A DNA stretch of 64,000 nt from Rahnella sikkimica (GTDB lineage: Bacteria; Pseudomonadota; Gammaproteobacteria; Enterobacterales; Enterobacteriaceae): NCBI RefSeq assembly GCF_002951615.1, contig NZ_CP019062.1, forward strand, positions 2,976,001 to 3,040,000. The letters run 5' to 3'. Of the stretch, positions 47,137-56,247 are shown in pieces. The notes under the pieces are model-generated. The model searched no databases, was not told the origin of the DNA, and saw only the letters and a list, made by a program, of their open reading frames with translations. Position numbers and translations under genes: made by a program. Position 1 is the first letter of the stretch, and each line of letters opens with the position of its first letter.

Positions 47137-47580
47137 CTAGCCCAGCGGCAGCGCCATCATGATGGCGTCTTCGCGGCCTTGTGCGGCGGGATAATAGTTG
47201 CGGCGGACGGAGACTTCGTTAAAGCCCAGGCTTTCGTATAGCGCGATGGCTTTTACGTTGGAGGCGCGGACTTCCAGCCAGAGCGTGAAAACGTCTTTTT
47301 TCTCAATCTGTTGAATGACGTCTTCCAGCAAGGCACGGCCTAAGCCCTGACGCTGAAATGCCGGATCAATGGCAATATTGAACAGCGTGGCTTCATCAAG
47401 AACGATTTGCGTAATGGCAAAACCGGCCATTACGTCGTTGCGCATGATTTTGAAATTCAGATAGCGTTCGCCCTGATTACTGGCGAGCGTTTTTTCCGTC
47501 CACGGGAAGGCGTGGCTGGCCTGTTCAATTTCAAATGCGCGGGGAAGATCAGCGGGCGTCAGGATAGAAATGTTGTTCAT
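47137..47580 (-). CDS. rimI: Ribosomal protein S18-alanine N-acetyltransferase RimI
   Basis: GNAT acetyltransferase that modifies the N-terminus of ribosomal protein S18, 147 aa from ATG 47580 (a GTG two codons earlier is possible). The acetyl-CoA loop is RQGLGRALLEDVI and the C-terminal substrate part is SLGFNEVSVRRNYYPAAQGREDAIMMAL. The gene starts inside holD (32-bp overlap), so translation is coupled, as in E. coli. Confidence 0.96.
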   Translation of the reverse strand: MNNISILTPADLPRAFEIEQASHAFPWTEKTLASNQGERYLNFKIMRNDVMAGFAITQIVLDEATLFNIAIDPAFQRQGLGRALLEDVIQQIEKKDVFTLWLEVRASNVKAIALYESLGFNEVSVRRNYYPAAQGREDAIMMALPLG

Positions 47581-47962
47581 TTTCACAGATCTGCTGCCAG
47601 AGTGCGCGTTTTGCGCTGGCGTCTTGATAAAGCTCGGCGAGAGCCGGGCTGGATAACTGCGTACCGGCGAGCGTAAGCGGTTCGCTTAAACCCAGTCGCC
47701 AGATATTGCAGCGGGTGTTTTCCGGCAACATCGTCACCTGTTCCGGCGTCAGGCGGTAAACCTGCGGTTCGGCCAGCGCCAGACTGCGCAGCACATCGCG
47801 TACCAGCGGATCATCTTCAGCGGGCGGGACATCGGCGACGATCAATAACTTTGTCTCCGCAGGCAGGCTGACGGCGACTTCGCCCTGCAATACCGCAGGC
47901 CTGCGCAGCGTCCACTGGGTAATGCCCAGCTGTTGTAACAATGTATCTCGTCTGGATGCCAT
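47549..47962 (-). CDS. holD: DNA polymerase III psi subunit HolD
   Basis: Psi subunit, which links the clamp loader through chi (HolC) to SSB, 137 aa as in E. coli. It starts MASRRDTLLQQLGITQWTLR, the conserved N-terminal chi/tau-binding segment, and ends with a LWQQICENEQHFYPD motif. It shares the reading region of its last 32 bp with rimI. Divergent from rsmC with 113 bp between the start codons. Confidence 0.95.
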   Translation of the reverse strand: MASRRDTLLQQLGITQWTLRRPAVLQGEVAVSLPAETKLLIVADVPPAEDDPLVRDVLRSLALAEPQVYRLTPEQVTMLPENTRCNIWRLGLSEPLTLAGTQLSSPALAELYQDASAKRALWQQICENEQHFYPDAR

Positions 47963-48075
47963 GCCTGATCCCTGCCCGTTGAATAGCGAAAAGCCCGGCT
48001 ATGCTAGCAAACACATCGAACATGCGCCAATAAACCTCTATAATCGCCGGCTAATCCCTGAGGAGCCTCACCCTG

Positions 48076-49119
48076 ATGTCTGCATTAACTCCGGCCAGCG
48101 AAGTCATACTGCGCCATAGCGAAGAATTTGAAGGCCGCCGCGTCCTGTTCGCCGGCGACTTACAAGATAACCTGCCTGCTGAACTCGACGCCGAAGAAGT
48201 CCGCGTTCACACCAATATGTATCACCACTGGCAGATGCTCAGCAAAACCCTGGGCGACAACGTGCAGTTCGGCTTACTGGCCGACGCAGACCTGATCGCC
48301 CCTTGCGATGTGCTGGTGTATTACTGGCCGAAGAGCAAACTGGAAGCCAAATTCCAGCTTTTCAACCTGCTGTCACAGCTGCCGGTAGGTATCGACGTTT
48401 TTGTCATCGGTGAAAACCGCAGTGGCGTTCGCAGCGCGGAAACCACGCTGGAAGGCCTGTGCGAACTGAGCAAAATCGACAGCGCACGCCGTTGCGGTCT
48501 GTATCACGGGCGTCTGGAAAAGCAGCCTGAATTTGATGCAGAGGGCTGGTGGGATGAGTACAAGGTCGAAGAAGTGACCATCAAAACCCTGCCGGGCGTA
48601 TTCAGCCGTGAAGGTCTGGACAGCGGAAGCCTGTTGCTGATCAACAGCTTCGAAGAGCCTGTTAAAGGCAAAGTGCTGGATGTCGCCTGCGGTTCCGGCG
48701 TTCTGGCATCCGTCCTGGCGATGTATTCTCCAAAAATGAAAGTGACGCTGAGCGATGTGAGCGCAGCCGCTATCGAAGCCAGCCGCGCCACACTGGCCGC
48801 CAATGATTTGCCGGGCGAAGTGATCGCCAGCAACGTCTACTCCGACATTGCCGGTCGTTTTGACATGATCATCTCCAACCCGCCATTCCACGAAGGTCTG
48901 CAAACCAGCCTGACGGCGGCTGAGCAGCTGATCCGTGGCGCGGTCAGTCATCTGAATATCGGCGGCGAACTGCGCATTGTGGCTAACGCCTTCCTGCCGT
49001 ACGCCGCGCTGCTCGATGACACGTTTGGTAGCCATGAAGTACTGGCACAAAATGGCCGCTTCAAAGTGTACAAAGCAGTGCGTGGCCGTCCGCCGCGTGA
49101 TCCCAAGAAAAAGCGTTAA
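48076..49119 (+). CDS. rsmC: 16S rRNA m2G1207 methyltransferase RsmC
   Basis: SAM-dependent guanine-N2 methyltransferase acting on 16S rRNA G1207 in the 30S subunit, 347 aa (343 in E. coli). The N-terminal half is the degenerate pseudo-catalytic domain. The C-terminal half has the SAM loop [16 protein letters not shown] and the catalytic NPPFHEG motif. The C-terminus is basic ([12 protein letters not shown]). ATG 48076 follows GAGGAG. E. coli fhuF, which adjoins rsmC there, is absent. Confidence 0.97.
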   Translation: MSALTPASEVILRHSEEFEGRRVLFAGDLQDNLPAELDAEEVRVHTNMYHHWQMLSKTLGDNVQFGLLADADLIAPCDVLVYYWPKSKLEAKFQLFNLLSQLPVGIDVFVIGENRSGVRSAETTLEGLCELSKIDSARRCGLYHGRLEKQPEFDAEGWWDEYKVEEVTIKTLPGVFSREGLDSGSLLLINSFEEPVKGKVLDVACGSGVLASVLAMYSPKMKVTLSDVSAAAIEASRATLAANDLPGEVIASNVYSDIAGRFDMIISNPPFHEGLQTSLTAAEQLIRGAVSHLNIGGELRIVANAFLPYAALLDDTFGSHEVLAQNGRFKVYKAVRGRPPRDPKKKR

Positions 49120-49128
49120 TTCGTCGTT

Positions 49129-50124
<996 letters not shown>

Positions 50125-50258
50125 TGAGATTCCCTCGTGACGTAGAAGAGTAAGTAACGGAATGAAGTGTGGTTATTATGCCTGGAAAGATAAATCAGCA
50201 AAAACGTGCAACACTGTTCATAAATCGCAAACAATCATGAGAACCGGCGGAGAACAAA

Positions 50259-51197
50259 ATGGATCAGATCCAGGCGATGAAAATTTTCATCCGTATCGCC
50301 GAGCTGGAGAGTTTTAGCCGTGCGGCCGAAGATCTTGATTTGCCACGCGCAACCGTCAGTACGACGCTGAAACGGCTCGAACAGCGGCTGGGCGTCAGGC
50401 TGTTTTTGCGCACAACGCGTCAGGTAAAAATCACCGATGAAGGCAAGATTTATTACCAGCGCTGTCTGCAACTGATCTCGGCGCTGGAAGAAGCGGATAC
50501 GCTTTTTGCGCATCATAAAAACCAGCCGACCGGCGTGGTGAGAATAGACATGCCGCATTCGCTGGCGCGCGTGATGGTCATTCCGGCGTTGCAGGCATTT
50601 TATGAACGCTACCCGCATATCATCCTGAGCATCAGCGCCAATGACAACGCCGTCAATCTGCTCGATCAGGGCGTGGATTGCGTCATTCGTGCGTGGCCGT
50701 CAGAAGATGAAAATCTGCAATCGCGGCATCTGGCCAGTCTTGAACAAATCACCTGCGCATCCCCGGCCTATTTGGCGAAATCCGGTACGCCAAAAACGCG
50801 GGAAGATCTCACCACGCATCACGCCATAGGCTATTTTTTCGCGCACCAGCAGCCGGAGTCGCACCTGGAATTTGTCACGCACGGTACCGGCGTCAAAATT
50901 CAGTTACGCAACACGCTGACGGTCAGTGGCGCGGATGCCTACGTGGCGGCGGCAAAAGCCGGCTTTGGCCTGATTCAGGCATCGAGGCTGGCGATTGCGC
51001 AGGAACTTGAACGGGGAGAACTGGTGGAAGTCTTGTCAGATTTAACGCCGCCGCCGATGCCGCTTTACATCATGTATCCGCCGGGGCGTTTTCTCGCGCC
51101 ACGTATTCGCGTGTTTCTGGACTGGCTGATTGCGCTCTTTTCGCATCCCGATACGTCTTTATCGCCGCCCGCTAATAATGAAAAAATCGCTGATTAA
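50259..51197 (+). CDS. LysR-family transcriptional regulator, divergent from the aldo/keto reductase
   Basis: LysR-type regulator, 312 aa. The winged helix is at residues about 8-45 (IAELESFSRAAEDLDLPRATVSTTLKRLEQRLG in two blocks), with the LFLRTTRQVKITDEG wing. The effector domain starts near 90 (GVVRIDMPHSLARVMVIP). The subgroup resembles regulators of oxidoreductase genes; the effector is unknown. ATG 50259 has GGAG upstream. It shares a 134-bp promoter region with the reductase gene. The C-terminal 20 residues are polar and variable. Confidence 0.87.
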   Translation: MDQIQAMKIFIRIAELESFSRAAEDLDLPRATVSTTLKRLEQRLGVRLFLRTTRQVKITDEGKIYYQRCLQLISALEEADTLFAHHKNQPTGVVRIDMPHSLARVMVIPALQAFYERYPHIILSISANDNAVNLLDQGVDCVIRAWPSEDENLQSRHLASLEQITCASPAYLAKSGTPKTREDLTTHHAIGYFFAHQQPESHLEFVTHGTGVKIQLRNTLTVSGADAYVAAAKAGFGLIQASRLAIAQELERGELVEVLSDLTPPPMPLYIMYPPGRFLAPRIRVFLDWLIALFSHPDTSLSPPANNEKIAD

Positions 51198-51293
51198 ACC
51201 ATCAATTAACCTGGCGTCGTTCTGACAGATTGACGCATTCACCGTGAATATGTTGTTTTTTACATCAACCGTCCGAAATGGGGGAAATAACAG

Positions 51294-51321
51294 TTGACGC
51301 CTGTGGGAAAATCTCTAGAAT
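51294..51321 (+). promoter_or_regulatory. Promoter of the tRNA-Leu operon
   Basis: TTGACG (51294-51299), 16 bp, TAGAAT (51316-51321), then the GC-rich discriminator TCGCCCCCG. Such a discriminator is the mark of stringently controlled stable-RNA promoters. The first tRNA begins about 60 bp downstream. Confidence 0.82.
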
Positions 51322-51388
51322 TCGCCCCCGTGGTTGTGTTACTTGCTGATGACATTTCGATGACGTCAACACAGTAATCAATTGGTTC

Positions 51389-51474
51389 GCGATGGTGGCG
51401 GAATTGGTAGACGCGCTAGCTTCAGGTGTTAGTGTCCTTTGGATGTGAGGGTTCGAGTCCCTCCCTTCGCACCA
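51389..51474 (+). tRNA. leu tRNA: tRNA-Leu (anticodon CAG), copy 1
   Basis: 86 nt including encoded CCA. The class II tRNA has a D-loop GAATTGGTAGACGC, anticodon CAG at 51423-51425 and a short variable-arm hairpin (GTCC-TTT-GGAT). The T-arm is GAGGG-TTCGAGT-CCCTC. Acceptor GCGATGG faces CCTTCGC, with a T-T mismatch at position 5:68. Identical to copy 2. Confidence 0.96.
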
Positions 51475-51510
51475 AAACAATCACAAGATTTATATTGCAC
51501 GGCACGGTAC

Positions 51511-51596
51511 GCGATGGTGGCGGAATTGGTAGACGCGCTAGCTTCAGGTGTTAGTGTCCTTTGGATGTGAGGGTTCGAGTCCCTCCCTTCGCACCA
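51511..51596 (+). tRNA. leu tRNA: tRNA-Leu (anticodon CAG), copy 2
   Basis: 86 nt with CCA, identical in sequence to copy 1, 36 bp downstream of it. It is expressed from the same promoter as a tandem precursor. The three-gene array occupies the position of leuQPV near rsmC in E. coli. Confidence 0.96.
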
Positions 51597-51636
51597 CTCC
51601 GGTGATATAAATCAGCAGTAAGCAGAATTCATCTGT

Positions 51637-51723
51637 GCGAAGGTGGCGGAATTGGTAGACGCGCTAGCTTCAGGTGTTAGTGTTCTTACGGACGTGAGGG
51701 TTCAAGTCCCTCTCTTCGCACCA
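51637..51723 (+). tRNA. leu tRNA: tRNA-Leu (anticodon CAG), copy 3
   Basis: 87 nt with CCA. Differs from copies 1 and 2 in the acceptor stem (GCGAAGG against TCTTCGC: 5:68 pairs here and 7:66 is a G-T wobble). It also differs in the variable arm (GTTC-TTAC-GGAC) and the T-loop (TTCAAGT). Closer to the E. coli sequence in these positions. No clear terminator is seen downstream. Confidence 0.96.
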
Positions 51724-51838
51724 CATGATTCTGTTCTTCGGTTTTCCCTTCCTGTATTACCTCCTTAGATTTCAAAAAGAAAAAAATCCCCTTAGCGTGA
51801 CTGTTTTTCCTGTTTTTCATCTTCATACTCCCGATTTA

Positions 51839-52120
51839 TCACAAACTAAAATTCAGCGTCACTGCCGCCAGCCCGCCCGCCAGCGCCATGAATGAGGGCA
51901 GCAGCAGATAATGGCGCAGCGTCCGGTGGAACAGCATAACCAACGTCACCAGCATCGCGACCACAACCAGAACGCGCAACTGATCCAGCGTCATATGCGC
52001 CAGCGCCAGTAAAGGCATCAGCGCACAAGGCAATAAAACCCCCCAGCCGCTGGTCAGTCGCTTACCCAGCATCCAGACAACCGCCCAGATCCCACATGCC
52101 ATGACAATCGCCGGTATCAT
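51839..52120 (-). CDS. Small membrane protein, DUF1435 family
   Basis: A 93-residue hydrophobic protein from ATG 52120 (GGAG 8 nt upstream; the frame is open to 52195). Three to four membrane helices are visible: MIPAIVMACGIWAVVWMLGK, GWGVLLPCALMPLLALAHM, RVLVVVAMLVTLVMLFH and LLLPSFMALAGGLAAVTL. The SGWGVLLP and LRHYLLLPS motifs fit DUF1435, found in Enterobacterales close to the leu tRNA genes. Function is unknown. Confidence 0.75.
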   Translation of the reverse strand: MIPAIVMACGIWAVVWMLGKRLTSGWGVLLPCALMPLLALAHMTLDQLRVLVVVAMLVTLVMLFHRTLRHYLLLPSFMALAGGLAAVTLNFSL

Positions 52121-52515
52121 AACCCTGCTCCAAACGTTGATAATGAGAACTAATATCATATAGGATTTTTTCTCATTTACCATACATCGGCGCAATAATT
52201 CGGCGCGCAGAGCGCCTGCACTCCGGCGTTTCTGTTCCGGGCATGGCGGTTATTTGCGGTCTTGTCTTCCGTTTGGGTGACACCTGCGTACAAAAGTGCT
52301 AATTTTAGAAACGCTAAACAAAATTAGTGAAACACAGTTAATTAAATTTTTTACAATAGTCACTACAAAAACTATATTTATAGAATTCTAATAATTTCCA
52401 ATTAGAACTATTAGCCTGCCTGCATGGAACTTGCCTTAATGGAATAAGCACGCGGTATTGGGCGATAAGAGTCTTTATCTATTCAGAATCACACACGCTA
52501 AATAGAGTAAATTTG
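52121..52515. other. A/T-rich upstream region of the diguanylate cyclase gene
   Basis: 395 bp. From 52300 it is strongly A/T-rich with short palindromes (TAGAATTCTA at 52380, and TTCTAAT/ATTAGAA nearby). It should carry promoters for both divergent genes. No terminator or RNA gene is seen. Confidence 0.5.
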
Positions 52516-53610
52516 ATGATATCTCATTCCTATGATGAACTGCTGAGAAGCAAACATCGGCTGGCGATGCTCCTATTCTTTTTTTTAAATAGTGCCACAG
52601 CGCTATTTTCTATGGTTTATCCCCCTGATAATGCCGTGGCTATGCCATTCCCGCTGGTAGTGATTTTTACACTTTGTTGTGGCGGGTTAATATTTTCTTT
52701 TTTCAGTAAGAAAAATTACTCAGCACATCTGAATATGTGTTCTGTGATTGTCGGTCTGTTATGGGCCTGGCAAATAGCATTACGTTTTGAGGAAGTCGGC
52801 CAAACAGATAAAAATTATCTGGTCATCAGTTTACTCAGTATATTCTTTATCAGCGCCATCGCTTTATCAGATAATTTTCTGGCTTTTTGCCTGCATGCAG
52901 CACCTTCTACTGTCTGCGTGATCTTTCTGGACGACTTTCAGCATATCGGGCATATCCTTTTCACCGTCATGTTGCCGCTGATTGGCCTGTGGCTGCATCA
53001 CCTGATGCTCAAACGCAGTGACGAATTCACCCGCCGCATGGTGTCGAATCTCTACAGCGAAAGGGAAAAATTCAGCGATCTCAGTATGCTGGATCCGCTG
53101 ACTGGCCTGTATAACCGCCGCGGCCTGCAAAACAAACTCGAAACCCTCTTTAATCAGGCTTCTGGTCATTACGTGATGCTGCTCGATATCGATCACTTCA
53201 AAGCCTACAACGACAACTACGGCCACAGCATGGGCGATCAGGCGCTGGTGCGCGTGTCTGCCGCCATTCGTGACGCCGTGCGTTCGCGGGATGTGGTCGT
53301 CCGCTACGGCGGAGAAGAGTTTCTGGTACTGATGTCGAACGTTAAGCAGGAACACGCGATCCGTATGGCAGAACGCATCCAGAATAAGATTCTGGGGCTG
53401 AATATCCCGCATTTGTTTAACGCACAGGTCTCCACGCACGTCACGGTAAGTGCCGGGCTGGCCGCGCTGGAAGAAGGCGATTTTATTAGTGCTTTGGGTC
53501 ACGCGGATGCCTCACTGTATAAAGCCAAAAACAGCGGGCGTAATAAAATATTCTATGCCTGGGAAGAAAATAATGAGCATCAGGAAATCGCTGAGGAAAG
53601 ACTGGCCTGA
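52516..53610 (+). CDS. Membrane-bound diguanylate cyclase (GGDEF domain)
   Basis: Makes cyclic di-GMP from two GTP at the inner membrane, 364 aa. Six hydrophobic segments fill residues about 18-165, without a known sensory fold; then a short coil (ERE-KFSDLSMLDPLTGLYNRRG) leads into the GGDEF domain. The active-site motif is GGEEF (265-269) and the inhibitory I-site RSRD (256-259) is placed five residues before it, so an active, product-inhibited enzyme is expected. No EAL domain. A TTG just before the ATG is an alternative start. Not the AdrA/DgcC ortholog by sequence. Confidence 0.9.
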   Translation: MISHSYDELLRSKHRLAMLLFFFLNSATALFSMVYPPDNAVAMPFPLVVIFTLCCGGLIFSFFSKKNYSAHLNMCSVIVGLLWAWQIALRFEEVGQTDKNYLVISLLSIFFISAIALSDNFLAFCLHAAPSTVCVIFLDDFQHIGHILFTVMLPLIGLWLHHLMLKRSDEFTRRMVSNLYSEREKFSDLSMLDPLTGLYNRRGLQNKLETLFNQASGHYVMLLDIDHFKAYNDNYGHSMGDQALVRVSAAIRDAVRSRDVVVRYGGEEFLVLMSNVKQEHAIRMAERIQNKILGLNIPHLFNAQVSTHVTVSAGLAALEEGDFISALGHADASLYKAKNSGRNKIFYAWEENNEHQEIAEERLA

Positions 53611-53732
53611 TTATTGTGGGAAAGTCACCCCGATAACAGCGCGCTGATTGTTATTATTTTTGCTGGCGATAAATAGCGGCTGCCCCGTTCGTAAATAAAG
53701 CTCTGCCATTCATAATCACTGCATAATCATTC

Positions 53733-53767
53733 AACTTTCAGCCTGATTAAGGTTCAGGCTGAAAGTT
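53733..53767. repeat. Perfect 14-bp inverted repeat in the 53611-54011 gap
   Basis: AACTTTCAGCCTGA and TCAGGCTGAAAGTT are perfect complements separated by TTAAGGT. The stem has no T-run on either side, so it is not a standard terminator, although it lies 122 bp past the cyclase stop. The rest of 53611-54011 shows no gene or defined site. Confidence 0.75.
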
Positions 53768-54011
53768 AAACAGCTTGTTTACCTTATTGAAGGTTACTGG
53801 CGAATGTTACGCGCAGGATTGACCGTTCTGCCTAAATAAGTTCTAACCCTTCAAAAAAATCCTCAAAAATAAGACAGATAAAAATAATCCTAATCGCGGT
53901 GATTTTATGGCCGTGCGGGCCCAGGCTCTCGTCTTCCGCCGCCTGACGCTTATGTTGCAAAACACGCGTATTTTATTGTTTTAACACTATTATTCAGCCT
54001 GTTTCCAAATC

Positions 54012-54027
54012 TGTGAACTCACTCACT
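54012..54027 (+). promoter_or_regulatory. CRP site of rhaT
   Basis: TGTGA-ACTCAC-TCACT matches 9 of 10 positions. Its centre is about 93 bp before the transcription start inferred from the -10 box TACACT (54101-54106), the same distance as at rhaB. Confidence 0.72.
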
Positions 54028-54030
54028 TCC

Positions 54031-54081
54031 ACCTTCCGGCGAGTGCCAGAGGCTATTTTCCCGTGGCACTGACCGGAAGGC
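54031..54081 (+). promoter_or_regulatory. RhaS binding site of rhaT
   Basis: Inverted half-sites ACCTTCCGGCGAGTGCCA (54031-54048) and TGGCACTGACCGGAAGGC (54064-54081) have 15 bp between them. They agree with the E. coli RhaS pattern A(T/C)CTT...TG.CA. The site ends 32 bp before the inferred start, so RhaS would contact RNA polymerase as at rhaBAD. Confidence 0.75.
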
Positions 54082-54113
54082 TCCCTGATCGAACACTTCT
54101 TACACTACTGAGC

Positions 54114-54157
54114 ACCTGCCGCACTGACTTCTGACGGATCAGCGTGTTACGGCAGGT
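54114..54157 (+). promoter_or_regulatory. 5'-terminal stem-loop of the rhaT mRNA
   Basis: ACCTGCCG (54114-54121) and CGGCAGGT (54150-54157) pair perfectly; within the loop CTGA and TCAG can extend the stem. The hairpin begins at the transcription start inferred near 54113, leaving almost no single-stranded 5' end. Such structures stabilise transcripts against RNase E; role inferred. Confidence 0.5.
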
Positions 54158-54208
54158 TTATCTATTTCAGCACCACTCTGTTTCTCTACATAACAAAAGG
54201 TCCAGTGT

Positions 54209-55243
54209 ATGAACAGTTCGATAGTTTTAGGGATCATCTGGCATCTGATAGGAGCCGCCAGCGCAGCGTGCTTCTATGCACCTTTCAAGCAAGTGAAAAG
54301 TTGGTCATGGGAAACCATGTGGTCGCTCGGCGGCTTCTTTTCCTGGATTATTTTACCGTGGGCAGTGAGCTACGTGCTTCTGCCTGATTTCTGGTCATAT
54401 TACGGCTCGTTCAGCTTTGCCATCCTGCTGCCCGTTTTCCTGTTCGGCGCGATGTGGGGCATCGGGAACATTAACTACGGGCTCACCATGCGTTATCTCG
54501 GAATGTCGCTGGGAATAGGCATCGCCATCGGGATCACGCTGATTATCGGTACGCTGATGACGCCGGTTCTGCAAGGTAAAATCGGTATGCTGTTCGGTAC
54601 TGCCGGTGGCCGGTTAACGCTGCTTGGCGTGCTGGTGGCGGTGATTGGCGTGGCGATTGTCAGTTACGCCGGTTATCTGAAAGAGAAAGCGCTGGGGATT
54701 AAGGCAGAAGAATTTAACCTGAAAAAAGGGCTGATTCTGGCGGTCATGTGCGGGATTTTCTCCGCCGGGATGTCGTTTGCGATGAGCGCAGCCGTGCCGA
54801 TGCACGAAGCGGCACGCGCGCTGGGCATCGACCCGCTGTACGTTGCCCTGCCAAGTTATGTGGTGATCATGGGCGGCGGCGCTATCGTCAACCTCGGTTT
54901 CTGCCTTATCCGCCTCGCGACGCGAAGAAACATTTCGCTCAGAGCGGATATGTCCGTAGCGAAATCCCTGCTGGTGGCCAATATCCTGTTCTCCATCCTG
55001 GGCGGCACCATGTGGTATTTGCAGTTCTTCTTTTACGCCTGGGGACACGCAAGCATTCCCATCGAATACGACTACATGAGCTGGATGCTGCACATGAGTT
55101 TCTACGTATTGTGTGGCGGGATCATCGGTCTGGTTCTGAAAGAATGGGCGGGTGTCGGCAGAAAACCGGTACGCATTCTTTGCCTCGGCGCGCTGGTGAT
55201 TATTCTGGCGGCCAATATCGTCGGTCTGGGAATGGCGCTCTGA
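54209..55243 (+). CDS. rhaT: L-rhamnose:H+ symporter RhaT
   Basis: Inner-membrane rhamnose importer, 344 aa as in E. coli, with ten hydrophobic helices. Conserved segments include [20 protein letters not shown] at the start, [48 protein letters not shown] (adjacent blocks) and [19 protein letters not shown] 54209 follows AAAGGTCCAGTGT. It has its own RhaS/CRP promoter and is convergent with rhaR. Confidence 0.97.
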   Translation: MNSSIVLGIIWHLIGAASAACFYAPFKQVKSWSWETMWSLGGFFSWIILPWAVSYVLLPDFWSYYGSFSFAILLPVFLFGAMWGIGNINYGLTMRYLGMSLGIGIAIGITLIIGTLMTPVLQGKIGMLFGTAGGRLTLLGVLVAVIGVAIVSYAGYLKEKALGIKAEEFNLKKGLILAVMCGIFSAGMSFAMSAAVPMHEAARALGIDPLYVALPSYVVIMGGGAIVNLGFCLIRLATRRNISLRADMSVAKSLLVANILFSILGGTMWYLQFFFYAWGHASIPIEYDYMSWMLHMSFYVLCGGIIGLVLKEWAGVGRKPVRILCLGALVIILAANIVGLGMAL

Positions 55244-55286
55244 TTTCGCGTTTTCAAACTTAACGGCAGAGCCTGCTTTGCCGTTA

Positions 55287-56168
55287 TCAATCCGCCGCGA
55301 TCAGTGAAAAAGGCCGTGGCGGCATCTTTTTTGCCTCAGCAATAAAGCGCTGCCGGTAATCCCTCGGCGAGACACCGTAAGCCCGGTTGAATACCACGGA
55401 AAAATAATTACTGTCATCAAAGCCGCATTCAGCGGCCACATCACCAATCGTCAGGTTGCCATAACGCAGCAGGCTCATCGCCCGGCAGAGCCGGAGCTGA
55501 CGTAAATAACTCATCACACTCAGCCCGGTATGTTGCTTGAATAACGTTCGCAGACTGCGGGGATTGAGCTGATGTTGCTGGCAGAACGTCTCCAGATGGA
55601 ACGGTTCGGCAATGCCCGCCCGCAGCGCCATCAGCAGTAAATCCAGCTGATGTGCGTCGGGCAACGCGCCGCTGTCTGGCCGGTGGCGGAACCGCAACAA
55701 GAGCAGCGCCAGTTGCATCAGCAATGCCTCGCTTAACTGAATGGAAAGCGGCTCTGACTTCATACACTCCTTCGCCAGCTCATCCACTTTATCGCGCAAA
55801 ACGGACATTCCGAGCGTGCTCAGCCGCCAGTAACGCTGTTCCTGGCTGACATTTTCTCCCGGCAATAATTGCGACCAGTCGGCTTCCAGCCCGAAACGTT
55901 CGCGGCAAAACAGCACATTATCGAGCGCCAGCTCATTGGCCGATTCATAGCTGTGGCGGTCTCTGGCGTTGATGTAAAACAGATCACCGCAGGTAATGGG
56001 ATAAGGGATATCGTTCCAGATATGCATGCCGTTACCACGCCAGACGATCACCAGTTCATCGAAATCGTGATCATGGGTGGGGAAATCCGCCTGCGGATGG
56101 CGCTCTTCTACCACCACCGAATTCATCCCGGTCAGAAAGAGGTCATTCTTGTGAAGTCTTAAAGACAT
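55287..56168 (-). CDS. rhaR: L-rhamnose-responsive activator RhaR (AraC family)
   Basis: Rhamnose-binding activator of rhaSR. The 293-residue reading from ATG 56168 (AGGGA upstream) has an N-terminal cupin domain (DFPTHDHDFDELVIVWRGNG, GDLFYINARDRHSY). The C-terminal double helix-turn-helix (FHLETFCQQHQLNPRSLRTLFKQHTG and IGDVAAECGFDDSNYFSVVF) follows. An open extension to 56342 overlaps rhaS and is not conserved. E. coli RhaR is slightly longer at the N-terminus. It lies 79 bp downstream of rhaS in one transcript. Confidence 0.95.
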   Translation of the reverse strand: MSLRLHKNDLFLTGMNSVVVEERHPQADFPTHDHDFDELVIVWRGNGMHIWNDIPYPITCGDLFYINARDRHSYESANELALDNVLFCRERFGLEADWSQLLPGENVSQEQRYWRLSTLGMSVLRDKVDELAKECMKSEPLSIQLSEALLMQLALLLLRFRHRPDSGALPDAHQLDLLLMALRAGIAEPFHLETFCQQHQLNPRSLRTLFKQHTGLSVMSYLRQLRLCRAMSLLRYGNLTIGDVAAECGFDDSNYFSVVFNRAYGVSPRDYRQRFIAEAKKMPPRPFSLIAAD

Positions 56169-56247
56169 AGCAGCAATCCCTACCCGTTTGACGACAAAAT
56201 AAACGAGGCGGCTCAGGCAAAAAACCTGAGCGCACGAGAGGCACCGC

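Noticed and set aside
51265..51480. 71-codon minus-strand frame over the first tRNA-Leu
   Set aside because: The peptide (containing GRDSNPHIQRTLTPEASA) is the familiar translation artefact of sequence antisense to tRNA-Leu genes.
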